A DNA stretch of 64,000 bases from Physcia stellaris (lineage: Eukaryota > Ascomycota > Lecanoromycetes > Caliciales > Physciaceae): NCBI GenBank assembly GCA_018902385.1, contig JABSSW010000001.1:1488001-1552000 (forward strand), given 5' to 3'. Positions 34,298 through 46,594 of this stretch are shown piece by piece; within the stretch, counting starts at the first letter, position 1, and every line of letters begins with the position of its first letter. The notes beneath the pieces are model-generated. The model ran no database searches. It was given only the letters and a program-made list of their open reading frames with translations, and was not told where the DNA came from. Position numbers and translations under genes: made by a program.

Positions 34298-35931
34298 ATG
34301 GACATACGTGGCTGCTACGTCCCCAATGAGATCCTTCAGTGTGTGTTCTGTCTTTTAAATCTGGACGACATTAGAGCTACTCGCCAAGTCTGCAGAGCTT
34401 TTAACGCAGCTGCTTCTCCGTACCTAATCTACTATGTATGGATATCGACACAGCCGCGCGACTGGCAGATCCTACATTCAATCGCGCAGCACCATATTTT
34501 CAGCAAGAGTGTACAAGAGATCTGCTACGATGTGACCTATTACGAATCATCAGTTGCTGATGATCACGAAACATGTGTATCCAGGCTCAAGGATAGTGAA
34601 ATCAAGTCCGCCTGGAAGTACGTACCCAAGTGTGACAGAGCATCCATCCTCAGAGGCTGTGACATCTACAGGGAAAGATATAAATGGCAGCATTGGGGAT
34701 TAAGCCAAGATTTAGGCGTTAGCATATCTGGCAATATGCCTGACTTAGAAGGGCCCAATACCTGGAAAGATCCGGACAATTTCAAGATTCAGACGTCGGA
34801 TGTGGAAAATGATATCACCCACCTGACTCACGCTCTCAAATCCATGCCGCGGGTTCGGACGCTGAGTATCTCATACGGTAGATATCAGCCCAGATGTCTC
34901 AAATATAAGAGTCATTACCGACGCTTTTCACACTGCAACCATCGGAAATGCCGCTACCTTCGGCAATCAAATTACTTTCTGGAAAACCAGCATGAAGAAG
35001 ATGCACGAGCCGTGCTGATTTGCCCTCAACCATTGTGGCCGCGGTACGTCCCATCGGACGACCTCCTTCCCATTCGGGACAGGGCTCTTGCTGTGCTTGA
35101 TGCGGCTAGTGGAGCTACCGATGGACAACGTGTAACAAATTACTCTCTTCATGTCCCAGGTGGGTTCTGGGCCTTTTTTGATGAGGAGGATGCTCTATTT
35201 CTACCGAAGAACCCTGAAACCTACCACCCTATGTTTAGTGAAAGCCTCACGAGTATCTCGTTGCACTTATTAGCAGTTGGCTATATGTCTAGATTTTCGG
35301 AACTGGGTGGCAACGGACAAGTCGAAGCTTTCCTTTCCAAGGCACCACAATTAGAAACCCTCAGCCTAGCTATGGACCCCAGCAGTAACCGATGTTTTGT
35401 AGACCTTAAGAGTCTCCTTGGAACTTGTGTTTGGCGATTTTTGCGCAGCCTCAATATGGAAGGATTCGGGTTCCGCGATGATCAGTTCGCGGATTTGCTC
35501 AGACGACACCAGGGCTCTTTGATACATGTAGAGCTGGTACACGTTGGTTAGTATCTGTGAAGCATGCACTCCCTCTCTTGCTTTACCTTTGCTGTTTATC
35601 TCTTCACCCCAGTGGCCTTTCCAAAACGGACTGCTGACTTTACGCTCTCGTAACAGGTATAACAAGCCCTGCAGAATACTTGAAATCACCACTCATCCAA
35701 GAATATGACTTGAGTAGATGGCAAGAGATGTTCGGCTCCATGACCACCCTTAGTCTGGAGCACCTATTGCTTAAGTCTCTCTGGGATAGCTCGGACTCAA
35801 ATACACGAGAATGCCAACATGGAAAATCGAGATTCTGGCGTGGAGATGATCGCGGAATTATTCTCGAATTCCTTGAGTCTAAAGGAGCAGACTATCTGCC
35901 CTCGCTTGCCGTAAGCTTGAAAACGTTCTAA
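34298..35931 (+). CDS. F-box domain protein
   Basis: Proposed exons 34298-35546 and 35657-35931, 507 aa. The N-terminus has the F-box pattern VPNEILQCVFCLLNLDDIRATRQVCRAF in pieces (LP-x-E-I, L-x-x-D-I, R-x-V-C-R-x-F), at about residues 8-38. This part recruits Skp1 in an SCF ubiquitin ligase. The rest has no named domain but contains leucine-rich-like stretches (ETLSLAMD, LRSLNMEGFGF) as often seen in fungal F-box proteins that choose substrates. The 110-nt intron has donor GTTAGT and acceptor TAACAG. The substrate is unknown. Confidence 0.8.
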
Positions 35932-36255
35932 TCACCGATATAACAAGCTATGCATGATGATCGGATCAGGTTGGGGCCTTGCTATGTAGCAAGCCTCAGG
36001 TTGTCAAGGGCTGAGCTTAGACAGGATCGGTACAGTCTAATTCGGGCTTATAGTGGCTCGCTTCTATATATTCTCCAATATCCAGCGACCCTATCGGGAG
36101 AGCACGACAAACATTGTTTCCGCTCGAGAGCATTGAACATTCAGTTCATACATGCGGCCTCTTACTGTCCACCTCAGCCACGGCGTTACAATTCGCATCG
36201 AAGGCGTTGCGAATACACTATCAAACTTCGGACCATCTATCGAACGCCAAATCGC

Positions 36256-36720
36256 TCAATGGAAGACGGAATTGACCAGGTCACCACCAGCAGTTGCCCC
36301 AGCTCCGAAGACGACAGCATTTCCCAACCGACTGCCGAGATTCTTCGCCCACTGGCCATGATTCGGATGCTTTGGATGGGCAGGATGGTTCGGGTCTTGG
36401 CTTGCCTGGGCAATAGCCGAAGGATCAATGTTGTTGCTTCCTTGTGCGTAGCGAGGATCTGTGTACTGGGATGGCACTCCACCGGATTGCTGTCATGAGA
36501 GACGATGTTAGCATCGGAGCGAGAGAAAGAGTGAAGATGGTCCACTCGCAGCTGGCTGCATAGCGAGATTGACAAAGACGCCAAGGAGGGGATGTCATAC
36601 AGGTAATTGGGCCATTATCGACTGGAATTGTGGAGGTGCAAGCACACCAGAGTCCCGGAGGTACTCTAGTTCTGTGCGGACATTGTTGAGGGACCGATTA
36701 ATGCCTGCTTTATCGCCCAT
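36256..36720 (-). CDS. small LSB1-like protein with C-terminal glycine-rich segment, no SH3
   Basis: Proposed exons (minus) 36720-36601 and 36489-36256, 117 aa. Residues 4-40 (INRSLNNVRTELEYLRDS, then VLAPPQFQSIMAQLP) match the N-terminal helical part of fungal LSB1/PIN3/Csh3-type adaptor proteins. The last residues GNAVVFGAGATAGGDLVNS match their glycine-rich C-terminal end. The SH3 domain that normally lies between is missing; the 111-nt intron sits where it would be and is too short to encode it. The intron has a CTAAC branch site and GACAG acceptor. It may be a natural SH3-less paralogue or a deletion form. Confidence 0.65.
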
Positions 36721-37402
36721 AGCTTGTGTTCAAGGCTTGTGGAGATGATTATCACACTTCTTGTCGGGAACGCTCGGAAAATTATCGTCGATGACGCTGG
36801 AGACGACATATGCAAGATGACGTCTTTTCAAGTCTCTACTCTAGCCGTCCTTACCGACAGCCGAGCGGTTTCTGACTGACAAGCTCATACCTTATGGAAA
36901 TTGAGAAGTACACATGTGTGATTACCATGATATCGAAACTCGATGAGAAAGAAATTGCCTCTGTTTTAGCAAGAATATGAATTATTACATTCATATCGCG
37001 CAATCACATCGTAAAATAGTAGGGCGGCGCTCATCCGAGGCCAGATGGGGGCACTTTAGAGTAAGCTCGTAAGGTAGGGCTGATTTGTGTCTCCTTGGCG
37101 CCCCAGACCCTGTCCGCGTGAAGGCCCGACCTTTGCGGCTGCGGCTGCTATTCAAAGTCGATGATTCCTAATCCTCTTGCATTGATAGCACCACTCCTGA
37201 AACTGCTGCTTTTCCTGAAGAATCCGCTCTGGAGGTGACGACAATGCTTCATCACCCGCAAGATGCGTCTCGATTGAGCGACAGCTTCGTTTGCCAGCCT
37301 AACCTCTCCGCCACCAGCTCTGCTACTTTTATCATCAGCCTTCCATGCGCCACGTACCTATAAGTTGTCTGCTGGACTCTTGAGATTAGGCCACCTTATT
37401 TT
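36721..37402. promoter_or_regulatory. divergent promoter region
   Basis: About 680 bp between the start codons of the small LSB1-like gene (minus) and the bZIP gene (plus). No frame or repeat recognised. Confidence 0.4.
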
Positions 37403-39054
37403 ATGGGGTTGACTGCCAATATGTCTGAGCACTCTGATTCATACCAATCCAATCTCTCCGAGGGTGCATCCCCTTCGGCCTCTACCCCACCGCAAACAAA
37501 GTCGAAAAGAGAAGGTAACGACTCATTGTGGAAACGCGCTAGAAGGACGCTGGGTACCAGCTCATTGACCTTCCTGCAGCCACAGAGCAGGCCTGCTCGA
37601 GGTAAGGCCGATCTTTGATCGTTCATTAATATCATCACATGGCCTGGGTGCTTCCTCTGAATCTTTCCTATCACCGGTTTGATGGTGTGAGGCTCCTGTA
37701 GGTCGTATGAAACACTAGGGATCCTAAGAAGGCTCTTCTTTGTCCTGGATCACATCATCTTCGAGCCGTACGGCGGGTCCTGAAAGCCAAGAATTGATAC
37801 TCGCCGAAGGATTACGTTAACATTTTTCTGATCCAGGAAGTAAAGCAGATGCATCCGGACCAGCAGCGCCTAGCAAGCGACGGGAACAAGTGCGTCACGC
37901 TCAACGGTATGTGATCATAGCCCTGTACCGCTGTTTTCAATTAATTCTCCAACCATTGATTTTCTTCTTAATTCATTTTCTAAGTCATCGCTGGTAGCAC
38001 TCATCGCCAACGAACCCAAAACTACATCAAGACTCTCGAGTCTGAAGTGATCCGCCTCCGTGGCTCAGAAAGTAGCCTCATACAGGAGCGCGACAACCTA
38101 CAAGGCAAGCTCGAGATATTAAGAAGCACTTGCCAGCTCTCAGGTATCCCGCTGCCGCCTGGTGTCGATAGGACCCACGAGGCGCTCTCCCAAAGAGCAA
38201 TCTCCATAAGTTCGAACATGCCAGCAACCGTCTCTATGCACGAAGACAGCATGAGCCACCAGCGACTCCACGTTCAGTGGCCGTCACCGCAGTCTTCTGA
38301 GGCGAATCCTCCACTCGCCCCCAATGACGCCATGTACGGTAGCCCTCAGCCTCTATCTAGTGTACCCAGTCATAGCAGTCCTGAGTCTCAGCCTAACCTA
38401 CCAAATGGTACGACCGTCCCCCAACCTTACTTCAAACGGGATCTAATATCAGCAAGACTTCAGCCTCGAACCCATCAACGTTTCAAGCGGCACCCAGCCC
38501 ATCTACCCAACCAAGCCCTCCAGCCTGGACAGTCCAGACATTGCCATCGACTTCGTCCTTGCCCTCGAGCACCCTTGCATGACACACATCCCGCATCCAA
38601 CAAATACCTCCCAAGAGCCATCCAATCACGTCCTCATGGCCTCCACGCCATTGATGTCGCGTGCGCCAAGCCCTCCTCAGCCTGACTCCTCATGGACGGC
38701 GAGTGCAGCAATCATCAAAGAGCTACTGAATCTCTCATCGAGCATTAACCTCAGTGGCGAGATCACGCCCGTTGAGGCGTGGCATCGGCTACGCCAACAT
38801 CCGGATTTTAGTAGGATGGACCGTGAGACGATCGAGCAGCTCAAGAGCGAGTTGAGTCAAGTCGTGAAATGCTGCGGGTTAGTCATCGCCGTCTTCTTCC
38901 TCTACAGTTACTCCATGTCGCTATGGTATGGTGAGTATCATTGCTGATCCTTGGTGGGTTTTCCAACAGCTTTGGAGCCGTTATTGAAGAGGATATCTTC
39001 TCGCAGATCTTGCAGAGGATACTCTTTACCAGAATCCAGAATCCTTACCAGTAA
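37403..39054 (+). CDS. bZIP transcription factor
   Basis: Proposed exons 37403-37601, 37837-37906, 37998-38361, 38453-38877 and 38970-39054, 380 aa. The basic region KRREQVRHAQR joins across the second intron to THRQRTQNYIKTLE and runs into a leucine-zipper-like helix (LESEVIRLR, then further heptads). This is the Q-x-x-x-A-Q-R type common in fungi. A Ser/Pro-rich middle follows, then a conserved C-terminal block (IDFVLALEHPCM, LLNLSSSINLSGEITPVEAWHRLRQHP) shared by a large family of fungal bZIP proteins. Nuclear, binds DNA as a dimer. Intron 3 (38362-38452) is the least certain; its donor GTACCC was chosen because the exon after it shows strong C-ending codon use. Two lost C's would be the alternative. 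Intron 1 is 235 nt and could hold another exon. Confidence 0.8.
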
Positions 39055-40850
39055 GATATAGTCGCTCATTTCCATTCGAGTGCCCCGCGATATATCACCT
39101 TAAATCATTTATTGCGCCGCGAAGCAGCATTCCAAACGTTGTTGGAGATTCCGAAATGGTGGATTCGCGTTGTATATACCATAGTCACATGTACATTTAG
39201 TAACATACTCCAATCTCTCAAGTCATCGGAAAAGTCACTGTACAGTACTGACCACACCCGAAGCTTTTGAAGCAGTGATCGTGAAGGAATGGCCAGAAGA
39301 TACACGGTCGAAGAGAATAGCTTCTGTTTCACTGTCCGGCGTCCAAAATACGTTCACTGGCCATTCCCGATCCACTTTGAATTACCTAGTGGATCACTCC
39401 ATCAACACCTGGCCCATCACAGGTCCAGACGCTGTATGTCGTACAACGGGGTGAACGCTGCGTGGGGCTAGTCACCGAGACCATACAGCCTGCCGCCAGG
39501 GCCAGTATATATAAATGCGCATACATCCCCGTCTCCAGTCATAAACCCAAACTATCCCAAAGAAAGCTCAAAACCACCAGTCGTTCACCGAATTCAAGTG
39601 CCCTTCCGAATCAAAACACACACTCACCCCACTCCACACACACCCAGGTTTCCGATATCCCGCAATGTCTCCGGCTCCCGATCCCGCATCCGCGCTTGGG
39701 GAGCGAGGGCATCTCCACCCCGGCAGCGCCGGTGAAACAAACCCAACAACCCGCGCCCGCGGCACCAGCAGCAACATCATCATCTTCGACCCCTCCACCT
39801 TTAAACTCTCGCTCAGGAAGCGCGCGGATACAGACAGTAAGTCGCCCCCCCTTCTCACCACCCATAATCACTAACCCATACGCCGTGCCAGCATCCCGCG
39901 CCATCAAAATAATCCCCATCACTCACAGGCTGGATAGCCATGTGGATGTCTACATGGATCGCTACCCGGGCGAGAATATGAGTGAGCGGCTTGTGGCCGT
40001 TTTGAATCTTGGGCGCTTGGGATGGGGAGTCAGGGTGAGGAGGTGGAGTGGAGGGTTGAGGGAGGTTTATCTTTTGGTGGTTAAGGAGGGGGAGATGGGG
40101 GGATGGGGGAGTCAGGGTGAGGAGGTGGAGTGGGGGTTGAGGGAGGTTTATGTGCTGGCTGTTAAGGAGGGGGAGAGTGAGGGGGTGGGTGCGGGGGTGG
40201 AGTGGGTGGAGTGGCGGGTTTATGTAGGGGGGCTATTGTATTAATGGTTTTGGGTGCGGAATTTAATACTTGTAGGATGGCTTTGGCGATAATATCAATA
40301 CATTAGAGAGGTTTTGCAGCCCTGTCCCTATAGATTTCACATCAATTGGAGCGGGTCTTGTGTCCACTGTCCCGCTCATAGAATCGGTCTTTAATCGCCT
40401 GCCCGATTCGGTAGGAAATGCGTTAAGTAAGTTAACGCAGGCCTGTTTACCTTACCTCTCACTCCCGATCGGCTCCAAACCTTCCGAATCAGGGAGTTCA
40501 GCGGGTATGAACAGGCTTATGAACAGGGCTGCAAAATCTCCCTGTTGAGCTTGCAAATTTTCGGGTCTGTGAGGTAGCTATTACTAACCCGCCTTTTTTC
40601 TCGCTGGGTTTGACACGAGGTCTGGTAGAGGTGCTGTCATCTGTTGGTATTTCGCTCTTGACGCTTGCCCGACTTGGGACCCGAGTACATGATGATAATG
40701 TGGATCTGCCCAACCGAAACAGATAGCTCAGAAAATACTCGATCCAAAAAAGTGGCAGTAACCATTATTACGCAGATATGTGAAGATGTGTCTCCTTACG
40801 TACTGCCAGTAATAAATCTACGGACATAAGCATCTACCGAAGAGTACTAA
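39055..40850. other. no firmly supported gene
   Basis: A frame opening with an ATG at 39665 (start MSPAPDPASALGER) with a GTAAGT donor near 39838, and a later frame around 39930-40245 (DVYMDRYPGENMSERL), look weakly coding. I could not join them with a consistent phase and know no relative, so I do not call a gene. Confidence 0.35.
40021..40183. repeat. 81-bp tandem duplication, purine-rich
   Basis: The block GATGGGGAGTCAGGGTGAGG begins at 40021 and again (with one more G) at 40102. Both copies continue with GGAGGTGGAGTG, GAGGGAGGTTTAT and GTTAAGGAGGGGGAG. High identity indicates a recent duplication. Confidence 0.8.
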
Positions 40851-40852
40851 TA

Positions 40853-40997
40853 GAAGATGTCACCCGGTAACCGGACAAACGGGGTAACCGGACAATCTAG
40901 GGTTGGCCTCGCAACTTTTTGCCCTAACCCTCGATGAGGCCCGCCAACCCTAGGTTGTCCGGTTACCCCGTTTGTCCGGTTACCGAGTGACACCTTC
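40853..40997. mobile_element. 145-bp foldback/MITE element with TA ends
   Basis: Two arms of about 58-62 bp (40853-40910 and 40936-40997) are inverted copies around a 25-bp loop. Each arm contains GGTAACCGGACAA. The arm ends are flanked by TA on both sides (TA-GAAG and CTTC-TA), as expected for Tc1/mariner-related short elements. The three base substitutions between arms are C/T or G/A at CpC; one arm has four extra bases near the loop. Confidence 0.85.
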
Positions 40998-41000
40998 TAG

Positions 41001-41024
41001 GGGTACTCAAAGCCTCGTTTTTCG
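41001..41024 (+). repeat. left terminal inverted repeat of the Harbinger-like element
   Basis: Inverted match to 51407-51430; the first 16 bases are identical, with one G/T difference at the 17th. Confidence 0.8.
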
Positions 41025-41349
41025 GTCCCATATGGGCCATGTGTACTGCAAACAGGAAATTGAAACATCTCTCTCACACTAATTTTCGTCGCAATTTCGT
41101 ACTACATGACTCACATGATTTGCAAACAAAATCAGACGAATTCGTCTGACTTTATTTGCAGATCGATCTCATATGATTTGCAAATATTAACGTTGAACAC
41201 GAAATACTCGTTTAACGCGTTGTTGTTGTTGTTGTTAATTATATGAATAATTTGACTAATTTAATGTAATAAACATTTCTCTCACACGTTTTTTCTTTTT
41301 TTTGCAAACAACTTGAACGATTCATCGAACTATTCAGCTTGTCAGACAT

Positions 41350-41664
41350 TGTAAGACGTATGGACACCAGAGATGTATAGTGTAACGGGAAATAATATTG
41401 CTCGTAGACTAATAACTGCAGAACTAACTATCTTACAAAAGACTGATTATATACACGTTTTGCTAAATGCAACGTACACATCAATTGTCGCATATGCGCA
41501 AATATCGATGCGCTAATCGTTGTTGCGCTGATTCTATTAATATGACGAAACTGCTTGTTTCATGATATAATCGATTTGATGTTTCGAATTTGCAGAATTT
41601 GAATCTTTGACAATCGGAATGCGATTCGCACTTCTTGCAGACTTTGAACTCTGAATTTTTTACA
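41350..41664 (-). repeat. LTR (3' LTR in element orientation), 315 bp
   Basis: Aligns without gaps to 47587-47901, with 32 differences, all transitions. Confidence 0.95.
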
Positions 41665-42808
41665 CGCGTTTTTTTCTAAGCATCGAAATTTCTTGAGATA
41701 ACAATATCATTTGATTTGAATCATTGTTGAAATTGTAAGCTTGTGTTCATATGCTGTATTCATGAAACTTGAAAAATCGCTGTAATCGCGATTTTCGCAT
41801 TCGAAAATTCTATGATTTGAAAAATCACTGTGATCGTGATCTTCGCATCGAATATTTTATCATTTTATTCGATTTCTAGTCAGTCTGCGTTAAAAATTTG
41901 AAAGTACATCTTTTTGAGTGACTCAGAAAAAGCATGATTTGATGATTTGATTGCTCGTTGCTTTCAGTATCGAGTTTGATTTCGTACAATTCACGATTTC
42001 CGATTTGATGATTGACAACTAATTGAATGACAATGAAATCTGAATTTGAATCAATCATTATCTTTCTATCTTCCTGTTCCGAATACTGAAATCGACGAGT
42101 TGTTCAAAAAAGAAATAATTAAACGCAAAAAACGCCGAATAGACGCGATCGCATTGAATATATCAAATTTCGAAAATTTTCTCGATTTTTTACTTCTATT
42201 TTATCACGATACTCGACGTTCAGTTAAATCGAACAGCAATTTCTGAAAATGTTTCTGACACAGTTCAGTCCTTTATGCGACGTAAATTCTTGACAATAAA
42301 CAGCACAAAATCATTGACGAATTTGTTTTCTAGTCAATGATTTCATCAAAAAAATTGCATTTATTTGACGTCGAATACGACGTCGATTCGACAATTTGCT
42401 GACATCGTTCTTCTTCGAATTTTTTGTGTGAAATTTTCGTATCAGATCTCTCAAATGCTTGATCATCGATATTGACTTTCAGATGCGTTTCTCATAATTT
42501 TCTCAACGAATGAGATAGTAGAGATTTGATTCGTTGTATGACTTTTTCGAAATCTGATTCTTTTTGAAAATTTTATTATTTTCAATTGCTTCAACGTCGT
42601 ACATTTTTTCTGTGATTTCGTTTTTTTCAATGTCAATATTTTTGAGCTGATATGTGAATTCTAGCGAAATTCTTTTTTTTCGTTTAATTTTGACTTCTTC
42701 AAAAAGCGATACATGAAAAACATTGTGAATTCGTCAACGTTTTGATATATTTATACGATAAGCTTGATCTTTTATAGTTTCGAATATCTTGAATGATTCG
42801 AAAAATTT

Positions 42809-43712
42809 TCATTCGAACTTTTTATTACGTTTTGTGCGAATATTTTTGACGTTAAAATTGACGTAATTTTTCACTTTGAATTTTATCGACGTTTTAATTT
42901 TAGCATTTTTGTATTTGATTTGTTGTTTCTGCGCGTGAACTAAATTGATCTTGAATACATTTAGCAGTTTTGTCAAATATTTGACATGTTCGTTGACAGA
43001 CTTTGATTTAGCTTTGAAATTCGCGAAGTTTTCGAATGACATTCTAAAAATGTATTTCTGCATGATTTCGAATGATGACATTTGAATAAATGCATGTTTA
43101 TTGTTGTTGTAAACGAATTTCGTTATGAGTAACAGCTTCATTCAATTGTTTTGTTCGAAATTAATGAACGTTCGAAAATACTGTTTCATGATGTTGTTTT
43201 GTCGTTTTGTTTGATCATCGATCTGCGAATGATATGCTGTGAACAATTTGAGTTTGATCTTGAGTGCGTAACACAACGAATCATGATATTTGAACGTGAA
43301 AATAGAATTTCGATTTGTTGTTATTGACGACGAAAAATCATGAAATTTTATAATTTCACGTATCAAAATCTCGACGAGATTTTTTGCGATCATCGTTTTC
43401 GTGACAGAAATGTAATGTGTCATTTTCGTCAATTTATTCATTACAACGAATATTGAATCGTATATAATTTCGTTTCATGTTTTATTTTCGAATAAATTTG
43501 TCACGAAATTCATTGTAATGTCAATTCATTTGAATTTCGATATTGAAAAAAAAATAACTTTTCATATGATTTGTGACGAAAAATTTTGTTTTTTTTGCAA
43601 ATGACGCATGTTTCGCAATATTTTTTGATTTGTGCACGCATGTTGAAATCATGTTCGATGTTTTTTTGATTATTTCGTTTTTGATTCGATCAATAATATT
43701 TTCGACGTACAA
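42809..43712 (-). pseudogene. integrase relic
   Basis: Recognisable integrase-core blocks: NKLTKMTHYISV, a changed catalytic TTNRNSIF (normally S-D-R-G), AYHSQIDDQTKRQN and FVYNNNKHAFIQMSSFEIM. The zinc-finger part upstream is very eroded. Confidence 0.78.
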
Positions 43713-44055
43713 ATTTCAAAATGCGTTTCACATCGAAGTGTTCGATCAAAAAATTGTCATGATTTGCACTAATGACGTTTTTTTTCAGACTCGACGAAAC
43801 GTACAAACAATTTTCGTGTCATAATACTTTATTTTCGTCATGTCAATGTCGAAATGATGTATCAAAAATAACTAATTTCTGTCTCATTTGAATCGCGCAT
43901 GAATTTTCTTTCAACAATGATCGAATTCGATCGACAATGATGTCAATCGTTTCATTATCGCATTTATACGCTGTATCATGCTTTTGAATATGTTTTCGCG
44001 CAATCATCGCGAAAATCGACTCGAAAATTGTTGCATTATTCAACATGAAAATCTT

Positions 44056-44948
44056 TCATTCGTCAACGATCACGTTTGATGCACTGTCGATGATAACGAA
44101 ATCGTCGATTTCGCACGTTGTTCGTTCGATGAAATTCGAGTTCGCAATTTTTCTTTGAATTGATTTTTGCATTGTTGTTTGAATCGCATCGATGCACGCA
44201 CGAAATTCGTTTGAATTCGTTTGCAAAAATTTTCGTAATTGTGTCAATATCTGACGATTATTTTCGATTTCATTTTCATTGATTTTCATATGATCAAATC
44301 GTCGAAACAAGTCGTTCGCAAGATTCTTGTTGCCAAATCGATAATCGATGACGAAATTATAACGAAACAACTTCTGAATTCATCGCATTTGCCGAGATGT
44401 AAACTTTGTAATTAACATGAAGCGACTGAAATTTCGATGATTCGTCAAAATTAAAATTTGCTTTTTGATTTTCTCAAAATAATGACGTCATTGTTTGAAA
44501 ACGAAAACAATTGTCAAAAGTTTTTTATCGTGAATTTCGTAGTTGCATTCGATCGAAATCATCTTTCGCGAGAAATAAATTACAGAATGTCAATGATTTT
44601 CGTCGTCTGATTGACTGAGAATATCATCGATGATTTTGTCGAAAACGTCGATTTTCACACGAATAAATTTAGTCGAGTCGAAATGTCGCAAAATGAAAAT
44701 CATTCAAAACGTCTTTCGCAGTCGTTTAAAGAATTCGTAAATCTCGAAAATCAAAAACTGTTTGACACACGTTTTCTGTTTCGATTTCTATTTCGATTTC
44801 TGTTTGCAGATCGTTTGCGTTTGACGTTTTTTTGTGAAATTTTGCTGATTTTTAGCATCGAGATTAAAGATAATGTCAACTTACTAAAATTTCGAATGAA
44901 ACGTCTGTAGAAATTACACAAATTCAGAAAGTTTTGAATTTTCGACAC
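44056..44948 (-). pseudogene. RT thumb/RNase H relic
   Basis: The segment at 44751-44948 contains NLCNFYRRFIRNFSKLT, the end of gypsy RT. The segment at 44056-44370 begins with a form of the RNase H end motif DYRFGNKNLANDLFRR. Stops separate the two. Confidence 0.7.
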
Positions 44949-45308
44949 GTTTCGCGATGCAAATCAATTTTGTATCGTTTTTATTTTGTTTTTTTGCATT
45001 TGCACACTCTTCGGAAAAACGACGAAATTCAAAAAATCGATGTTGTTTGTGAATCATTTGCTCTTTTCGTTGTTGATGAAAAGCTTGTTTTTTTTCAAAC
45101 GTTGTAAAATTCATTTGACGTTCTCAATGTGTTGCTCGCGATTCATAGAATATATGACGATATCGTTCAGATATACTATAACGCAGAAATCGAATCGTTT
45201 CGTCAGAATCTTATTGACGAAGCTCTGAAACGTTGCAAATGCATTAGTGAAATCAAAAAATAAAACGATATATTCAAAATGTTCATAACGAGTTCGAAAC
45301 GCTGTTTT

Positions 45309-45890
45309 TCACTCATCATTTTTTTTGATACGAAATCTATTGTATGCTGCGATCATATCAAGATTTGTATAAATGCGAATTTTGTTCAGACGGTTTAAAC
45401 TTTCATCGATCAACGATAAAAAATATCTGTTTTTGATAGTTAACAGATTCAAATTTTTGTAATTCACGCACAATCGTAAATTTTCGTTTTTCTTTTTAAC
45501 GAATAGAATCGAAATTTCGATTGCGAAAATAAATGATTTGATAAAGTCATTTTTCAAATGCTTGTCAAAATAAATTCTCAATATCGTTAGTTCATTTTCA
45601 GATAGAAAATAAATAAATTCATAAAATGATTTCTTGTTCGATTTCAGATTTATTAAATGATCGTCAAATTCATGTGCAAACAATTCGTAAGTTTTTTTTT
45701 CGTCAGTGATCTTTGCGAATTTTTTCAAAATTTCGGATATGATGATCTTGATATCTGATTTTTTTTCTATTTTCATTAAAATTGAATTTATTTGAACTCG
45801 TCGCTCGATATATATTTCATTCAAATCGATTTTTTTGTCATGAAATGTTCGTACGAACATGACGAAAATTTCATTCTTGTTGTCAATCAC
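45309..45890 (-). pseudogene. reverse transcriptase relic
   Basis: Recognisable RT blocks in order: SILFVKKKNENLRLCVNY, then LNLLTIKNRYFLSLIDE, then YTNLDMIAAYNRFRI (the last covers the first catalytic Asp block). Further RT sequence is broken by stops downstream on the minus strand. Confidence 0.8.
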
Positions 45891-46043
45891 ATCGTTGACT
45901 AGTTTTTTCGATTCGATTTTCTCGATACGATTTATGATGAAAAAAAAATTTTCGATCGATAGCTGTCAAGATCGAATTTTGTTTGCAATTCAATTCATTT
46001 TTGCTTTCGATAATTTGAATCATGAAAAATTCAGCGATATATT

Positions 46044-46508
46044 TCAAAGTAAATCGACTTTTAGAAAGCTTTCGTTGAAAAAACGATTCACATCGTTTTC
46101 GTTCGAAACTTTTAGTCGTACGAAATATACATCATAAATTTTGAGCTGATTGTTATCTAGAGTCATGATTTCGCAAAAAAAAACGTCGAACAAAATTAGT
46201 TTAAATTTTTTAACAAAAACGTTACTTATCAAACTAATTTCTGTTTTTGAATTCATGATCGCAAAAATCTCGTTGTCATTGATCTTGATTTTAATTTTAT
46301 CGCATTTAATCGTGCGAAGCTTTTTTCGACGACGTTTGACAAAAATTTTGCTGAAACTCGTCAACGAGAATTCGTCACTGTTACTATTGTTTGTTAAAAA
46401 GTTTTTCATTATATCAACTTGCTCGAAGATAATCAAGTCGCTTAGTTTTTTGTCTGTAAATCGAAAACTATTTTTTTTGAATGTATTTTCGACTTCTTGT
46501 TTTTGCAA
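46044..46508 (-). pseudogene. retropepsin relic of the gypsy element
   Basis: The stretch AIMNSKTEISLIS stands where the protease has D-S-G-x-x-x-x-x-I; the catalytic Asp is Asn and the Gly is Lys. Both changes are G to A in a GG or GA context, agreeing with the mutational bias of the island. Confidence 0.7.
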
Positions 46509-46594
46509 TCGTTGTTAAAATTGCAATTTGATTTATCGCAATTTCTGCACTTGTTTTTATCGACGATATTTTTATATTCGTTTTTCGTTCAACG

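Noticed and set aside
38400-38560. Two lost C's in the bZIP gene like those in the cluster genes
   Set aside because: A single 91-nt intron restores frame, and the codon use after it is strongly C-ending, so an intron is preferred.
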